Below, one piece after another: positions 1 through 7,833 of a DNA stretch of 64,000 bases (positions are counted from its first letter, which is position 1; the number at the start of each line of letters is the position of its first letter). Where the stretch lies: the NCBI RefSeq assembly GCF_036488675.1, contig NZ_CP133148.1, forward strand, positions 2,542,001 to 2,606,000, read 5' to 3'. This stretch comes from Sinorhizobium chiapasense (GTDB taxonomy: Bacteria > Pseudomonadota > Alphaproteobacteria > Rhizobiales > Rhizobiaceae). The notes below the pieces were generated by a model. That model was not told the origin of the DNA. It saw only the letters and a list, made by a program, of their open reading frames with translations, and ran no database searches. The translations under genes and the position numbers were made by a program.

Positions 1-100
1 TCGTGTTCCTGCAAAGCGACTGACCATCGGGGCACCCTTGCCCGTCGAACTTTGAAACGCCCGGCGGAAAACCGAGACAGATCTGCATCGTCGTCATGCG

Positions 101-126
101 AAAAGGCCCGCCGAAGCGGGCCTTTT
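101..126 (-). terminator. Rho-independent terminator after cheW
   Basis: An 11-bp perfect stem (arms 101-111 and 116-126) closes a CGAA tetraloop. Both arms end in runs of four A or T, so it can work in either direction. It lies 26 bp past the cheW stop codon and so ends the mcp-cheW unit. Bases 1-100 show no supportable gene. Confidence 0.85.
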
Positions 127-152
127 GCAGTAGGTCAGCGCCTGCATTCAGG

Positions 153-617
153 CTATGCCGCCTGCGCCAGCTCGTCGGCGATGACGGTATCGAGATTGAG
201 GAAGCAGACCATCGTCTTTTCGAGCGCAACGATGCCCCGGCAGAAGGCGCGCTGTGCCTCCGGAATGATCTCCGGTGCCGGTTGCAGGTCTTCGCTGCGG
301 ATCGTCATCATGTCGGAAACCTGCTCGACCAGGAGGCCGACGAGCTTGCCGTTGATGTCGGTGACGATAATCGCCGAGCGTTCGGACGGCTCGGTCATCT
401 TCATGCCGAGACGGCAGGCCATGTCGATCACCGGGATCACGGCGCCGCGCAGGTTGATGAGGCCAAGCACGTAAGGCGGCGTATGCGGCATCGGCGTGAC
501 CGGCGCCCAGCCGCGAATTTCGCGAATCGCCATGATGTCAATGCAGAATTCCTGGTCTCCGAGGTGGAAGGAGACGATTTCGAGATAGGCGCCGGACTGC
601 TTGATAGCGTTGCTCAT
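153..617 (-). CDS. cheW: CheW chemotaxis coupling protein
   Basis: This 154-aa protein is a single CheW domain (SH3-like double barrel) that links chemoreceptors to the CheA kinase in the cytoplasm. Characteristic segments are the start of the fold (EIVSFHLGDQEF), the VLGLINLRGAVIPVID stretch and the later LVGLLVEQVSDMM strand. The ATG at 617 is preferred over an upstream in-frame ATG at 635, because 635 lies inside the end of the mcp gene and the N-terminus from 617 (MSNAIKQSG) suits the family. It starts 2 bp after the chemoreceptor stop codon and is probably translated with it. A strong terminator follows. No cheA or cheY is in the window, so this is a stand-alone receptor-CheW pair. A CheV-like protein is excluded by the lack of a receiver domain. 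Confidence 0.93.
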   Translation of the reverse strand: MSNAIKQSGAYLEIVSFHLGDQEFCIDIMAIREIRGWAPVTPMPHTPPYVLGLINLRGAVIPVIDMACRLGMKMTEPSERSAIIVTDINGKLVGLLVEQVSDMMTIRSEDLQPAPEIIPEAQRAFCRGIVALEKTMVCFLNLDTVIADELAQAA

Positions 618-619
618 GA

Positions 620-2695
620 TCAGAATTCTTCCCAATTGTCGCCGGAGGCCGTAACAGAAGGTACGGAGCCCGGCTTGTTGCCGAAAGCGCCCGCCAGCTT
701 GCCCATCAGGGCCTTGGCGGGAGATGGAGCTGGACGGGTGGATGGCTGCGCTGCCGCGGGTTTGCGCAGCGGCACGGGCCTTGCGGGAGCCGCTGCGCTG
801 ACCCGCACCGAGGCCTTGGCCGGAGCGCCGGCCTTGACGGAGGGCTGCGACGGAGCGGGCGCTGCCCTTCGGAACGCTGCCTCGCTCACCTGCCCGTCAC
901 GGAACTGGCCGACGAGCTCGCTGAGCTTCTCGGCGTCCTGCGCGAGCGTGTGGCTCGAAGCGTTGGTCTGTTCCACCATCGCAGCATTTTGCTGCGTCAT
1001 CTGGTCGAGCTGGCCGACCGCGGTGCTGATCTCGTTAAGCCCCGTCGACTGCTCCCGCGCCGCCATTACGATCGAGCTCATATGTTCGTTGATGCGCGCG
1101 ACGTCCGCGCCGATGCGGCCAAGCACCTCGCCGGTCGCCTGCACCAGCTTCACGCCGGTTTCCACCTCGTTGCCGGAGCGCGTGACGAGCGCCTTGATAT
1201 CCTTCGCCGCGCCCGCCGCCCGCTGGGCCAGTTCCCGGACCTCCTGGGCAACGACGGCGAAGCCTTTGCCCGCCTCGCCCGCCCGCGCCGCCTCGACACC
1301 GGCATTGAGCGCCAGAAGGTTTGTCTGGAAGGCAATCTCGTCGATGACGTTGATGATCTTGCCGATTTCGTTGGAGGCGCCCTCGATGCGTGCCATCGCG
1401 GAGATCGCCTCGCCGACGATGCGTCCGGACTCTTCCGCCTTGGTACGCGTCTCGTCGACCATCCGGCTTGCCTCGTCGGCGCGCTCTGTCGCGGTTTTCA
1501 CCGTAACGGTGATTTCTTCCAGAGCGGCCGAGGTCTGCTCGAGCGACGCCGCCTGCCGTGCCGTCCGGCGGGCCAGATCGTCAGCGGCGCTGCGCATCTG
1601 GCGGCCGTTCGTTTCGATCGAAACGGCATTCTCCTTGACACTCGAAAGAACGTGGCTCAGCCGTTCGACGGTGTTGTTGAAATCGCGGCGCAGCGTATCG
1701 AGATCACCTGCGAAAGGTTCGCGGATCGCGACTGCCAGATTGCCCTCGGCAAGCTGGTTGAGCGCCCGCCCAAGCGCATCGACCGCGGTCTTGATGCGGA
1801 CGACAGCCCGCTCGCGCTCGGCCTCCTGGCGCTGACGCTCCTCCTCGATTTCCTTGCGGCTCGCCACCGCGTTCTGCTCCAGCGAGCGCTTTTCGATCGC
1901 CGAGGCCCGGAAGAGCTCCACGGACCGGGCCATCTCGCCAATTTCGTCACCGCGCCCGAGCCCGGTCACGCTGGAGTTCAGGTCGCCCGAATGGATCCGC
2001 TGCATGCCGTCGCGCAAGCCGAGGATACCTCGGCGCAGCGTGTTGCCGTGGAACCAGATCAGCGCCAGCAAGCTACCCATCGCCAGCAGGCCGGCGGTCG
2101 CCTGCAGGATGAGTGCGTTCGTCGACGCCGCCTGCGCCTCACCGATGCGCGCGGATGCAACGCCGGCGGCCGCTTCGCTCAACTCAGCGAGGGCGGCGCC
2201 AAGACGCTCTCCGCCACTGTCGATCGTATCGTCGATGCGGGCGAATTCGTCCGCTTGCGCTCCAGCCTCCACCAACGCCTTCAGATCCACCTCGCTCGCC
2301 TTGCGCAGTTCGGCAAGATCGGCATCGAAATTGGAGAGGACTTCCCGTTTGCCAAGCAGACGTGCCAGCGCCTCGACATCGGCTTTCCGGCTTTCGAGCG
2401 CTGCCAGCGAGGCTTTGATTTGGGCGGCGCGCTCGGGCAGGATCTTGCCCTCGTCGCGATCGACGATCGTATCCATCGCAGCGAGCACCAGCTCAAGGCC
2501 GGCAAGCCGCATTTCCTCGGCCGTTCTCATGCCCCGCTGGGCAGCAATCGCCTTTTCGAGCGTCTCTTCCGATCGCCGCTCCTGGTACAAACCGACGGCG
2601 AGCACCGAGCCAAAGCCTAAGAAGGCAGCGGCTGCAAGCGTCGCCAGTCGCTGGCTGACCGAGAGGGTACGTCCGACGGATGGAGAGGTGTTCAT
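620..2695 (-). CDS. Methyl-accepting chemotaxis protein with CheR/CheB-docking tail
   Basis: This is a transmembrane chemoreceptor of about 691 aa from the chosen start. TM1 is near residues 16-37 and a helical periplasmic sensor region of about 150 aa follows. TM2 is near 193-216, then come a HAMP domain and a second HAMP-like stretch (about 305-350) before the signalling coiled coil. The hairpin tip is well conserved (IAFQTNLLALNAGVEAARAG), which is the CheA/CheW contact. The last five residues are NWEEF, a match to the C-terminal pentapeptide that tethers CheR and CheB in many receptors. A 99-bp in-frame upstream extension (ATG at 2794) exists but would place charged sequence before TM1. 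The start at 2695 is a judgement, and an ATG at 2710 is also possible. The ligand cannot be read from the sequence. The paired cheW lies 2 bp downstream. Confidence 0.9.
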   Translation of the reverse strand: MNTSPSVGRTLSVSQRLATLAAAAFLGFGSVLAVGLYQERRSEETLEKAIAAQRGMRTAEEMRLAGLELVLAAMDTIVDRDEGKILPERAAQIKASLAALESRKADVEALARLLGKREVLSNFDADLAELRKASEVDLKALVEAGAQADEFARIDDTIDSGGERLGAALAELSEAAAGVASARIGEAQAASTNALILQATAGLLAMGSLLALIWFHGNTLRRGILGLRDGMQRIHSGDLNSSVTGLGRGDEIGEMARSVELFRASAIEKRSLEQNAVASRKEIEEERQRQEAERERAVVRIKTAVDALGRALNQLAEGNLAVAIREPFAGDLDTLRRDFNNTVERLSHVLSSVKENAVSIETNGRQMRSAADDLARRTARQAASLEQTSAALEEITVTVKTATERADEASRMVDETRTKAEESGRIVGEAISAMARIEGASNEIGKIINVIDEIAFQTNLLALNAGVEAARAGEAGKGFAVVAQEVRELAQRAAGAAKDIKALVTRSGNEVETGVKLVQATGEVLGRIGADVARINEHMSSIVMAAREQSTGLNEISTAVGQLDQMTQQNAAMVEQTNASSHTLAQDAEKLSELVGQFRDGQVSEAAFRRAAPAPSQPSVKAGAPAKASVRVSAAAPARPVPLRKPAAAQPSTRPAPSPAKALMGKLAGAFGNKPGSVPSVTASGDNWEEF

Positions 2696-2940
2696 TGACT
2701 GGCAGTCCATGGCAATGGACCCGCCGCGGCAGGCGAGGTCCTCCGTTGCGATCGATGCGGAAGGCCGGGCTCGATCAAAACCGGATGACCTCATGTCATT
2801 TCGAAGTGGTGCACTTCTCCGCTTTCGGCGACACTGGCAAACAGACCTTAAACATTCGCTAAAACATGGCTACCAGCTCTGCGGATCAACCGCTTGTCCT
2901 CGGCTCTTTCCTTGTCGCCTTCGAGTGCTATGATCCTCCC

Positions 2941-3099
2941 ATGCACACGGACACGAAGAAATCGCTCTCCCCCCTCGTCCTCGCGCTTGCCGTGGGTGCA
3001 TTCGCGCTCGTCGCGCTCCTGGCTTTCCGGGGCTGGATCGCACACGGCGCCGACATCTTCCTGTCGCTTGCCCAAGCCGGCATTTCCTGGTGCTTCTGA
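2941..3099 (+). CDS. Small single-pass membrane protein (52 aa)
   Basis: A 52-aa reading frame begins at the ATG at 2941. A short polar N-terminus (MHTDTKKSLS) is followed by one strongly hydrophobic helix (PLVLALAVGAFALVALLAF), an amphipathic segment and the C-terminal WCF. The layout is that of a small inner-membrane protein with the N-terminus inside. An in-frame upstream ATG at 2866 would add 25 unremarkable residues. The ribosome site is weak. No function is recognised. It is divergent from mcp and 131 bp upstream of senC. It was kept because of the clean membrane-protein composition in a gap otherwise without a gene. Confidence 0.5.
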   Translation: MHTDTKKSLSPLVLALAVGAFALVALLAFRGWIAHGADIFLSLAQAGISWCF

Positions 3100-3230
3100 C
3101 GCCCTACTTCGCAAGCGGCCGCATGAACCGCCTGCGGCAATTCTCCCTTTGCTGTGACGGTGGTGACGCGGTATCAAAACGCCACGTTCATTGACGGCCC
3201 CTACGAAGGCCCAGAAAACCGGTAGCAGAG

Positions 3231-3833
3231 ATGAAAACTATACGCATCGTCCTTTGGGCCGCCATCCTCGTCATGGTGGCGATCCTCGGCTGGCTCACCT
3301 ACGACATGACGCAATCGAGGCAGCAGCAGGCATCCTCCGGCCCGTTCGGCGTGCCGTTCACGCTCGTCGCGCAGGACGGCAAGCCGATCACCGAACAGGC
3401 GTTCGCCGGCAAGCCGACCGCGCTTTTCTTCGGCTTCACCCATTGCCCGGAAGTCTGCCCGACCACGCTTTTCGAGCTGAACGGCTGGCTTGAAAAGGTC
3501 GATCCGGACGGCAGCAAGCTGCAAGCCTATTTCATCACCGTCGATCCGGAGCGCGACACCCCGGAGGTCCTCGGCCAGTACGTCTCCAACGTCTCCAAGC
3601 GCGTCACCGGCATTTCCGGGCCGCCGGACAAGGTGCTGGAAATGGTCAAAGGCTACCGCGTCTACTACAAGAAGGTGCCGGTCGACGAAAAGAACCCGAA
3701 CGGCGACTACACCATGGACCACACAGCCTCGGTGTTCCTGCTCGACGCGAACGGCCAGTTCAGCGGCACGATCGCCTATGGCGAGAACCCGGATACCGCC
3801 GTCCAGAAGCTCGAGAACCTGACCAAGGGCTGA
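3231..3833 (+). CDS. senC: SCO1/SenC-family copper chaperone
   Basis: This 200-aa membrane-anchored thioredoxin-fold protein delivers copper to, or reduces, the CuA centre of cytochrome oxidase on the periplasmic side. An N-terminal signal anchor (about residues 6-25) leads into the SCO domain. The metal-binding CPEVCP motif lies in the stretch FFGFTHCPEVCPTTLFEL, and the conserved distal histidine is in DYTMDHTASVFLLD. These are the three copper ligands of the family, so the protein looks functional. Length is typical. The ATG at 3231 follows a short purine-rich site (gcagag). It is followed by a partial RIME-like repeat and then prmA. No cytochrome oxidase genes are nearby. Confidence 0.93.
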   Translation: MKTIRIVLWAAILVMVAILGWLTYDMTQSRQQQASSGPFGVPFTLVAQDGKPITEQAFAGKPTALFFGFTHCPEVCPTTLFELNGWLEKVDPDGSKLQAYFITVDPERDTPEVLGQYVSNVSKRVTGISGPPDKVLEMVKGYRVYYKKVPVDEKNPNGDYTMDHTASVFLLDANGQFSGTIAYGENPDTAVQKLENLTKG

Positions 3834-3869
3834 GCGACCGGTTCACCTCACATTGTTGAAAGCACCGGC

Positions 3870-3947
3870 CTACAGCGCCGCGCGTCTTATCAGGGCGCGC
3901 AGAGAGCGCTGTGTCGCTTTGAATTGCTGCAGGGGAACCTGCAGCAG
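3870..3947 (-). repeat. Partial RIME1-like repeat, inverted orientation
   Basis: Read on the minus strand, this segment carries the conserved core CAGCAATTCAAAGC followed by a second palindrome ending CGGCGCTGTAG. It matches the repeats at 7326, 16663, 58504 and 62379. The first palindrome is reduced to a short CTGCAGG/CCTGCAG hairpin. It lies between senC and prmA. The assignment to the rhizobial RIME1 family rests on the size and two-palindrome layout of the full copies. Confidence 0.7.
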
Positions 3948-4014
3948 CCGGCGCTTTGCGTTTCGGCCTGATCCGTGATAGCGGCGAGGCCAGCCACAGC
4001 CTAAGGACACACCG

Positions 4015-4890
4015 TTGAGCGAGATAAGACTTTTCGTCACCAGCACCGAGAAGCAGGTCGAGGCCGTGCTCGATGTCATGAGCACGATCTTCGAGGACGA
4101 AGACTTTGCCATCGCGACGATGGAGATCGATGAGAAGCGCGACGTCTGGGAAGCCTCGGTCTACATGATGGCGGACGAGGAGGAGAGCGCCAGGGTGCGG
4201 CTCGTCGAAGCGCTCGCCGCGGATTTCTCCCATCTTCCGATCGAACGCGAGGTACTTCCCGATATCGACTGGATCGCCAAATCGCTGGAGGGGCTCGCCC
4301 CGGTGCGCGCCGGACGCTTCGTCGTCCACGGGTCGCATGACCGCGACAAGGTAAGGACCGGCGAGATCGCGATCGAGATCGACGCCGGCCAGGCCTTCGG
4401 CACGGGCCACCACGGCACGACGGCCGGGTGCCTCGAAGTTCTCGCTTCCGTCGCGCATACGCGGCAGGTCCGCAACGTCCTCGACCTCGGAACGGGCAGC
4501 GGCGTGCTTGCCATCGCCGCGTGGAAACTCCTGCATGTACCGGTGCTCGCCACCGACATCGATCCGATCGCGACCCGCGTCGCGAGCGAAAACGCCCGCC
4601 GCAACGGCGTCGTCACCGGCATGACCTTCGCCACCGCCCCCGGTTTCCACTCGACGGCCTTCAGCGCCAACGACCCCTTCGACCTGATCATCGCCAACAT
4701 CCTGGCGCGGCCGCTGATGAAGATGGCGCCGCAGCTTGTCGCCAATCTCGCCCCCGGTGGCTCGGTCATTCTGTCCGGCATCCTCGCCGAACAGCGCTGG
4801 AAGGTGCTCGCCGCCTATAACGGCCAACGCCTCAAGCACGTGCGCACCATCTGGCGCAACGGCTGGGTCACGATCCACCTGACGAAATAG
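4015..4890 (+). CDS. prmA: Ribosomal protein L11 methyltransferase PrmA
   Basis: This cytoplasmic SAM-dependent enzyme (291 aa) trimethylates ribosomal protein L11. The N-terminal alpha/beta substrate-recognition domain (about 1-100) is followed by a Rossmann methyltransferase domain with motif I VLDLGTGSGVLAIAA and the PrmA catalytic loop FDLIIANILARPL (N-x-L-A type). An upstream GTGHHGTT block matches the GTG-H motif of PrmA. The start is TTG at 4015, placed by the good ribosome site taagga 6 bp upstream and by homology of the first residues. No ATG fits. Downstream lie a hairpin and a long gap with a candidate antisense-strand small RNA. Confidence 0.93.
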   Translation: MSEIRLFVTSTEKQVEAVLDVMSTIFEDEDFAIATMEIDEKRDVWEASVYMMADEEESARVRLVEALAADFSHLPIEREVLPDIDWIAKSLEGLAPVRAGRFVVHGSHDRDKVRTGEIAIEIDAGQAFGTGHHGTTAGCLEVLASVAHTRQVRNVLDLGTGSGVLAIAAWKLLHVPVLATDIDPIATRVASENARRNGVVTGMTFATAPGFHSTAFSANDPFDLIIANILARPLMKMAPQLVANLAPGGSVILSGILAEQRWKVLAAYNGQRLKHVRTIWRNGWVTIHLTK

Positions 4891-4904
4891 CGGCTGTTCG
4901 CCAG

Positions 4905-4932
4905 AGCGTGCTCCGCTTGAAAGGAGCACGCT
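4905..4932 (+). terminator. Hairpin after prmA
   Basis: A perfect 10-bp stem (arms 4905-4914 and 4923-4932) closes an 8-nt loop 15 bp after the prmA stop. No T-run follows, so it may be an mRNA 3'-end stabiliser or a repeat remnant rather than an intrinsic terminator. The bidirectional hairpin at 5049-5077 (ending ctttt on the plus strand) could serve as the real prmA terminator. Confidence 0.45.
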
Positions 4933-5037
4933 CCTGCAGAAACAGTCCGCAAGGAACGCCGCCATCCGCGGCATTTTTTCCGATTGGTCGGAGCGACCGC
5001 GGTGGTCGAGTCCGCGCCATAAGGTCGAGAAGGCCAG

Positions 5038-5218
5038 AAAACGAAAAAGGCCACCCAGTCCATCATGACGGGTGGCCCTTTTCGAAACAAAGGCGATGCC
5101 AGAGGCATCGCCTGTGCCCGCGAGCCTGAGGAGGAGGAGCGCTCGAGCGGGCTTCTACCGTTCTGAAATTGGCCACCCTTGAGGGAGGAGGAGAACAGAA
5201 TGACCAACTATTCTCAGA
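5038..5218 (-). ncRNA. Candidate anti-Shine-Dalgarno small RNA (alpha-r14-like)
   Basis: On the minus strand the 602-bp prmA-pepP gap encodes a compact series of hairpins. From the 5' side they are: a loop containing CTCCTCCTCCC (complement of 5182-5192) closed by GTTCT/AGAAC (5192-5196 with 5160-5164); a stem-loop 5116-5152 (stem GCCCGC..GAGC with a 2-nt bulge) whose 15-nt loop again contains CTCCTCCTCCTC; a perfect 10-bp hairpin with a 3-nt loop (5091-5113); and a terminator with an 8-bp GGCCACCC stem (5049-5056 with 5070-5077) followed by TTTTTCGTTTT. Two looped CUCCUCC motifs that can pair with ribosome binding sites, plus a good intrinsic terminator, are the hallmark of rhizobial alpha-r14/NfeR1-type trans-acting sRNAs. 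The 5' end and promoter are not defined. Bases 5219-5492 show no gene. The family name is by analogy. Confidence 0.55.
5044..5077 (-). terminator. Bidirectional intrinsic terminator in prmA-pepP gap
   Basis: The stem arms are 5049-5056 (GGCCACCC) and 5070-5077 (GGGTGGCC) around a 13-nt loop. On the minus strand it is followed by five T residues, then CG, then four more T. On the plus strand CTTTT follows. It can end the candidate minus-strand sRNA and also prmA read-through. Confidence 0.75.
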
Positions 5219-5492
5219 ACCGCAGCTTCTTGAACCACCGGATGTTCGTCCGTGTTCGTTGAGCGCGCTTATAAACCATTATTCCGATAGAGATAGATGC
5301 CTTGCAGCATGGGTGCCATGCATGTGACGCATATGTCCGCGGAATGGGCAAATGCCCTCTTTGACGGACGGATATCCGCAGCCCATCCGCCTGTTCACGG
5401 CCGGATATCGCCTCTTTCCTCGCAAGCGGCCTTTCCGCTAACATGACGATCATCCCAGTCGCGGTTCTCCGCCAAATTGCCGGAAATAATCC

Positions 5493-7328
5493 ATGTTTCA
5501 GTCCTTCGAAGTCACCTCCACGCCTCAGTTCGGCAAGGAGCGCACCGCCGCTTTGCGCGCCGCCTTCCCGGCCCTTGGCATTGACGGCTTCCTCGTGCCG
5601 CGCGCAGACGAATTCCAGGGCGAGTATGTGCCGGCGTCGTCCGAGCGCCTTTCCTGGCTGACGGGCTTCACCGGCTCCGCCGGCGTCGCGCTTATCACGC
5701 AGCGTGAAGCGATCGTCTTCGTCGATGGACGCTACGTGACGCAACTCAAGGAGCAGGTCGACGGCAGCGTCTTCACAGGCGGCGACCTGATCGGTGAGCC
5801 GCCGCATGTCTGGCTGCAGGGCCATGCGCCGAAAGGTTTCCGCCTCGGCATCGACCCGTGGCTTCATACCGGCGCCGAGGTCCTCAAGCTGCAGAAAGCG
5901 CTTGCGGCGATCGGCGGCACGCTCGTCTTCCTCGATCACAATCCGCTCGACAAAATCTGGACCGCCCGGCCCGCCGCTCCCCTTGGCCGGGTGACGATCC
6001 AGCCGATCGAGCACGCCGGCCAACTGGCGAAGGACAAGATTGCCGCGATTGCCGCCGGCCTCGAAAAGGCGAAGGCAGCCGCCGTCGTCCTCACCGACCC
6101 CTCCTCCGTCGCATGGACCTTCAACATTCGCGGCAGCGACGTGCCGCACACGCCGCATCCGCTCGCCCGCGCGATCATCCATGCGAATGGTCGCGCCGAG
6201 ATCTTCCTCGACAAGCGCAAGACCGGCATCGAACAGGAAGCCTACCTGACCCAGCTTGCCGATATCGCCGCGCCCGCAACTTTCGAGGACCGGCTGGTGG
6301 CGTTGGCGGCGACCGGCGCAGCGATCATGATCGACCCGGACCTTGCTTCCTTCGCCATCGGTGAGCTGATCCGCGCGAAGGGTGGCTCGGTCGTGGGCGC
6401 CGTCGATCCGGCCCGCCTCCCCCGCGCCCGCAAGAACGCCGCCGAGATCCAGGGCTCGCTTCGCGCCCATCTGCAGGACGGCGCCGCGATGGTGGAATTC
6501 CTCGCCTGGCTCGACCAGACCGAGCCCGGCAGCGTGACCGAGATCGCCGCGACGGAAAGACTGGAGGCCGTGCGCGCGACCGTCGGCGAGCGCATGCAGA
6601 ATCCGCTGAAGGACATTTCCTTCGACACGATCGCCGGCGCCGGCTCGCACGCGGCGATCATGCACTACCGCGTGACGACGGATACGGACCGGACAATCGA
6701 GCCCGGAACCATGTTCCTGATCGATTCCGGCGCGCAATACATCAACGGCACGACCGACATCACCCGAACGGTCGCGATCGGTGCCGTTCCGGATGAGCAG
6801 AAGCGCTTCTTCACGCTCGTACTGAAAGGCATGATCGCGATCAGCACGGCGCGCTTCCCCAAAGGTTCGCGCGGAGTCGATCTCGATCCACTCGCCCGCA
6901 TCGCCCTCTGGAAGGCGGGCGCCGACTATGCCCACGGCACCGGACACGGTGTCGGCTCCTATCTTTCCGTGCATGAGGGACCGCAGCGCATCGCCCGGCT
7001 TTCGACGCAGGAACTGCTGCCGGGCATGATCCTTTCCAACGAGCCCGGCTACTATCGTCCGGGCGCCTTCGGCATCCGCATTGAAAATCTCGTCGTAGTT
7101 CGGGAAGCCGCGGAGATCGAAGGCGGCGACCTGCCGATGCACGGCTTCGATACGCTGACCTACTGCCCGATCGACCGACGCCTCGTGCTGGCCTCGTTGT
7201 TGACCGACGAAGAACTGGCCTGGCTGAACGCCTATCATGCGGAAACGCGCGAGAAACTCATGCCGCTCATCGCCAGCGACGAGACGCGCCGCTGGCTGGA
7301 GGCTGCTACGGAAGCGATCGCACGCTAG
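5493..7328 (+). CDS. pepP: Xaa-Pro aminopeptidase (aminopeptidase P, three-domain type)
   Basis: This cytoplasmic metallopeptidase removes the N-terminal residue before proline. At 611 aa it is the long three-domain form: two creatinase-like N-terminal domains (about 1-310) and a C-terminal pita-bread catalytic domain. The five dimetal ligands can be located: two Asp in LIDSGAQYINGTTDITRTV, the His in YAHGTGHGVGSYLSVHEGP, Glu in ILSNEPGYY and Glu in GIRIENLVVV. The conserved catalytic His sits in AGSHAAIMHYR. The ATG start at 5493 has only a weak purine-rich upstream site (ggaaataatcc). It is a monocistronic-looking gene whose TAG stop lies inside the outer arm of a RIME-like palindrome. Confidence 0.93.
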   Translation: MFQSFEVTSTPQFGKERTAALRAAFPALGIDGFLVPRADEFQGEYVPASSERLSWLTGFTGSAGVALITQREAIVFVDGRYVTQLKEQVDGSVFTGGDLIGEPPHVWLQGHAPKGFRLGIDPWLHTGAEVLKLQKALAAIGGTLVFLDHNPLDKIWTARPAAPLGRVTIQPIEHAGQLAKDKIAAIAAGLEKAKAAAVVLTDPSSVAWTFNIRGSDVPHTPHPLARAIIHANGRAEIFLDKRKTGIEQEAYLTQLADIAAPATFEDRLVALAATGAAIMIDPDLASFAIGELIRAKGGSVVGAVDPARLPRARKNAAEIQGSLRAHLQDGAAMVEFLAWLDQTEPGSVTEIAATERLEAVRATVGERMQNPLKDISFDTIAGAGSHAAIMHYRVTTDTDRTIEPGTMFLIDSGAQYINGTTDITRTVAIGAVPDEQKRFFTLVLKGMIAISTARFPKGSRGVDLDPLARIALWKAGADYAHGTGHGVGSYLSVHEGPQRIARLSTQELLPGMILSNEPGYYRPGAFGIRIENLVVVREAAEIEGGDLPMHGFDTLTYCPIDRRLVLASLLTDEELAWLNAYHAETREKLMPLIASDETRRWLEAATEAIAR

Positions 7329-7432
7329 AGCATCCCGCTTTCAGGTGGAATCACTGAAAGCGGATAAGATGCTCTAGAATCAAAGTGCTAGAGCGTCCTT
7401 TGTGCGTTCACTTGAACGCACGGCGCTGTAGT
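7326..7432 (+). repeat. RIME1-like intergenic repeat overlapping the pepP stop codon
   Basis: A repeat of about 107 bp contains two palindromes. The first is an outer TAGAGCATC/GATGCTCTA arm pair with an inner CCGCTTTCAG/CTGAAAGCGG stem (7335-7344 with 7354-7363). The second runs CTAGAGCG to CGGCGCTGTAG with an inner GTGCGTTC/GAACGCAC stem. The linker CAAAGTGCTA is shared with the other copies. The pepP stop codon (7326-7328) is part of the element, which probably also serves as its transcript end. Confidence 0.75.
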
Positions 7433-7509
7433 TTCACGGACAGCCTGTCGAACCAGAGCGTTTTTCCGCGCAACCGGCATGGCGCGCAGGTCTTCCGTGA
7501 CAATGAAAG

Positions 7510-7617
7510 GGCGCGGGGGAGGCCCGGCGGCGTAGGTTGGGGGCTACAGGGGGGCGGCCGGGCCTCCGTTGGGAGGTACGATGTCTCTACCAACGACAAT
7601 GTTATATTTCCCGCGCC
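7510..7617. other. Candidate structured RNA: three-way junction in the 7329-7833 gap
   Basis: Three perfectly base-paired helices abut with no unpaired bases on the 5' side. Closing helix H1 is 7510-7517 with 7610-7617 (8 bp, GGCGCGGG/CCCGCGCC). H2 is 7518-7528 with 7557-7567 (11 bp) and contains a GTAG/CTAC inner hairpin. H3 is 7568-7575 with 7585-7594 (GTTGGGAG/CTC-TA-CCAAC). Such stacking suggests a folded RNA rather than chance, but its strand is not determined and no known family was recognised. It does not match SRP, tmRNA or RNase P signatures. A further hairpin (about 7622-7647) follows. No credible gene was found elsewhere in 7433-7833. The 167-codon plus-strand frame there has atypical composition and no domain. 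Confidence 0.4.
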
Positions 7618-7833
7618 GCTCCCGTGTAACCCGGAAATTTTACGGGATTGCGCGTTTGATTTGAGAATCGTCAGTCGACCAGGCCTGAAAGGTGCAGCAA
7701 CGCCGCTTGCCGCACCGCAAATCCTTGGGGAGCCGGCGTGCAGATTCACGCCGATGAGCACGGACATTCGCGGGCTTGACCGCGCTTCAGGTTGCAGCTG
7801 GAAGACCGTGGGTGCACCTCCCGGCTCTTCCAT

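Noticed and set aside
96..2620. Long plus-strand frames antisense to cheW and the chemoreceptor
   Set aside because: Arg/Ala-rich antisense frames over genes with clear domains; no signal or start site.
5200..5262. 20-codon plus-strand frame with an excellent ribosome site
   Set aside because: The purine-rich site is the complement of the sRNA's CUCCUCC loops. No conserved peptide type recognised; kept only as an alternative reading of the sRNA locus.
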